Shown here: one piece after another, positions 63,980 to 64,000 of the stretch | Position numbering within the stretch: position 1 is the first letter of the stretch | Layout: every line of letters begins with the position of its first letter | NCBI GenBank assembly: GCA_003023695.1 | Contig: PXYW01000001.1 | Location: 67,060 to 131,059, forward strand | Direction of reading: 5' to 3' | DNA length: 64,000 nt | Origin: Sulfobacillus benefaciens | Lineage (GTDB): Bacteria > Bacillota > Sulfobacillia > Sulfobacillales > Sulfobacillaceae | Program-made: the position numbers and the translations under genes | Notes under the pieces: generated by a model | Told to the model about the DNA's origin: nothing | Seen by the model: the letters and a program-made list of their open reading frames with translations, nothing else | Database searches by the model: none

Positions 63980-64000
63980 ATGATGTGGCGTGGACATTGG
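63980..64000 (+). CDS. Start of another gene, cut by the window edge
   Basis: Only the first 7 codons (beginning MMWRGHW) are in the window. A strong GAAGGAG (63964-63970) precedes ATG 63980. Identity cannot be told. Confidence 0.5.

Noticed and set aside
1-64000. CRISPR arrays, rRNA or tRNA operons, prophage
   Set aside because: No regularly spaced direct repeats, no conserved rRNA text, no complete tRNA cloverleaf and no phage structural genes were seen on reading.

Overview
The window is chromosomal DNA from a spore-forming Firmicute. It carries a whole set of endospore genes (dpaA/dpaB, ytrH/ytrI, tepA, ylzJ, spoIIIE, yhbH, spoVR, prkA, pdaB), uses GTG/TTG starts and strong AGGAGG-type ribosome sites, and has roughly even base composition. 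Gene order and protein character suggest a Sulfobacillus-like organism (acidophilic Clostridia-grade Firmicute); that name is an inference and was not tested by a search.

Layout. 1-10.2 kb: dipicolinate/lysine block (dpaA, dpaB, asd, dapG), RNase J preceded by its own promoter, leader and terminator hairpin, inverted ytrH-ytrI, then tepA, ylzJ, uppP and spoIIIE. 10.2-12.2 kb: a decayed TnpB-type insertion sequence, including what looks like its guide-RNA 3' hairpin. 12.2-17.1 kb: small membrane protein and the yhbH-spoVR-prkA set. 17.1-20.5 kb: a secreted repeat protein and an extremely tryptophan-rich orphan. 20.5-31.3 kb: housekeeping genes (Lrp-like HTH, LON-N domain protein, acyl-CoA dehydrogenase, asnS, rodZ-like, dacF, pdaB, rimO, pgsA) ending in a compact FtsH-like protease translationally coupled to a membrane-anchored partner.

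31.3-57.7 kb is accessory. It holds a secreted beta-helix protein, a LuxR-type regulator, four MFS transporters, two catabolic modules, secreted lipoproteins, gene relics, and an FMN riboswitch in front of an EamA/DMT transporter. The most interesting unit is the compact same-strand module at 36.8-44.4 kb: MFS importer, GntR regulator, LeuC/LeuD-like hydro-lyase, isocitrate-lyase-family C-C lyase, cyclic-amidohydrolase and fumarate-reductase-like flavoprotein. Its logic is import, ring opening, oxidation or reduction, hydration of an unsaturated dicarboxylate, and aldol-type cleavage. This resembles the lower part of anaerobic nicotinate breakdown (dimethylmaleate hydratase plus dimethylmalate lyase), but the substrate is unknown.

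57.8-64 kb returns to conserved genes: cinA, a DEAD-box helicase, recA, recX, a ferredoxin, an unrecognised gene, ymdB and the start of another gene at the right edge. No tRNA, rRNA or CRISPR array was seen.
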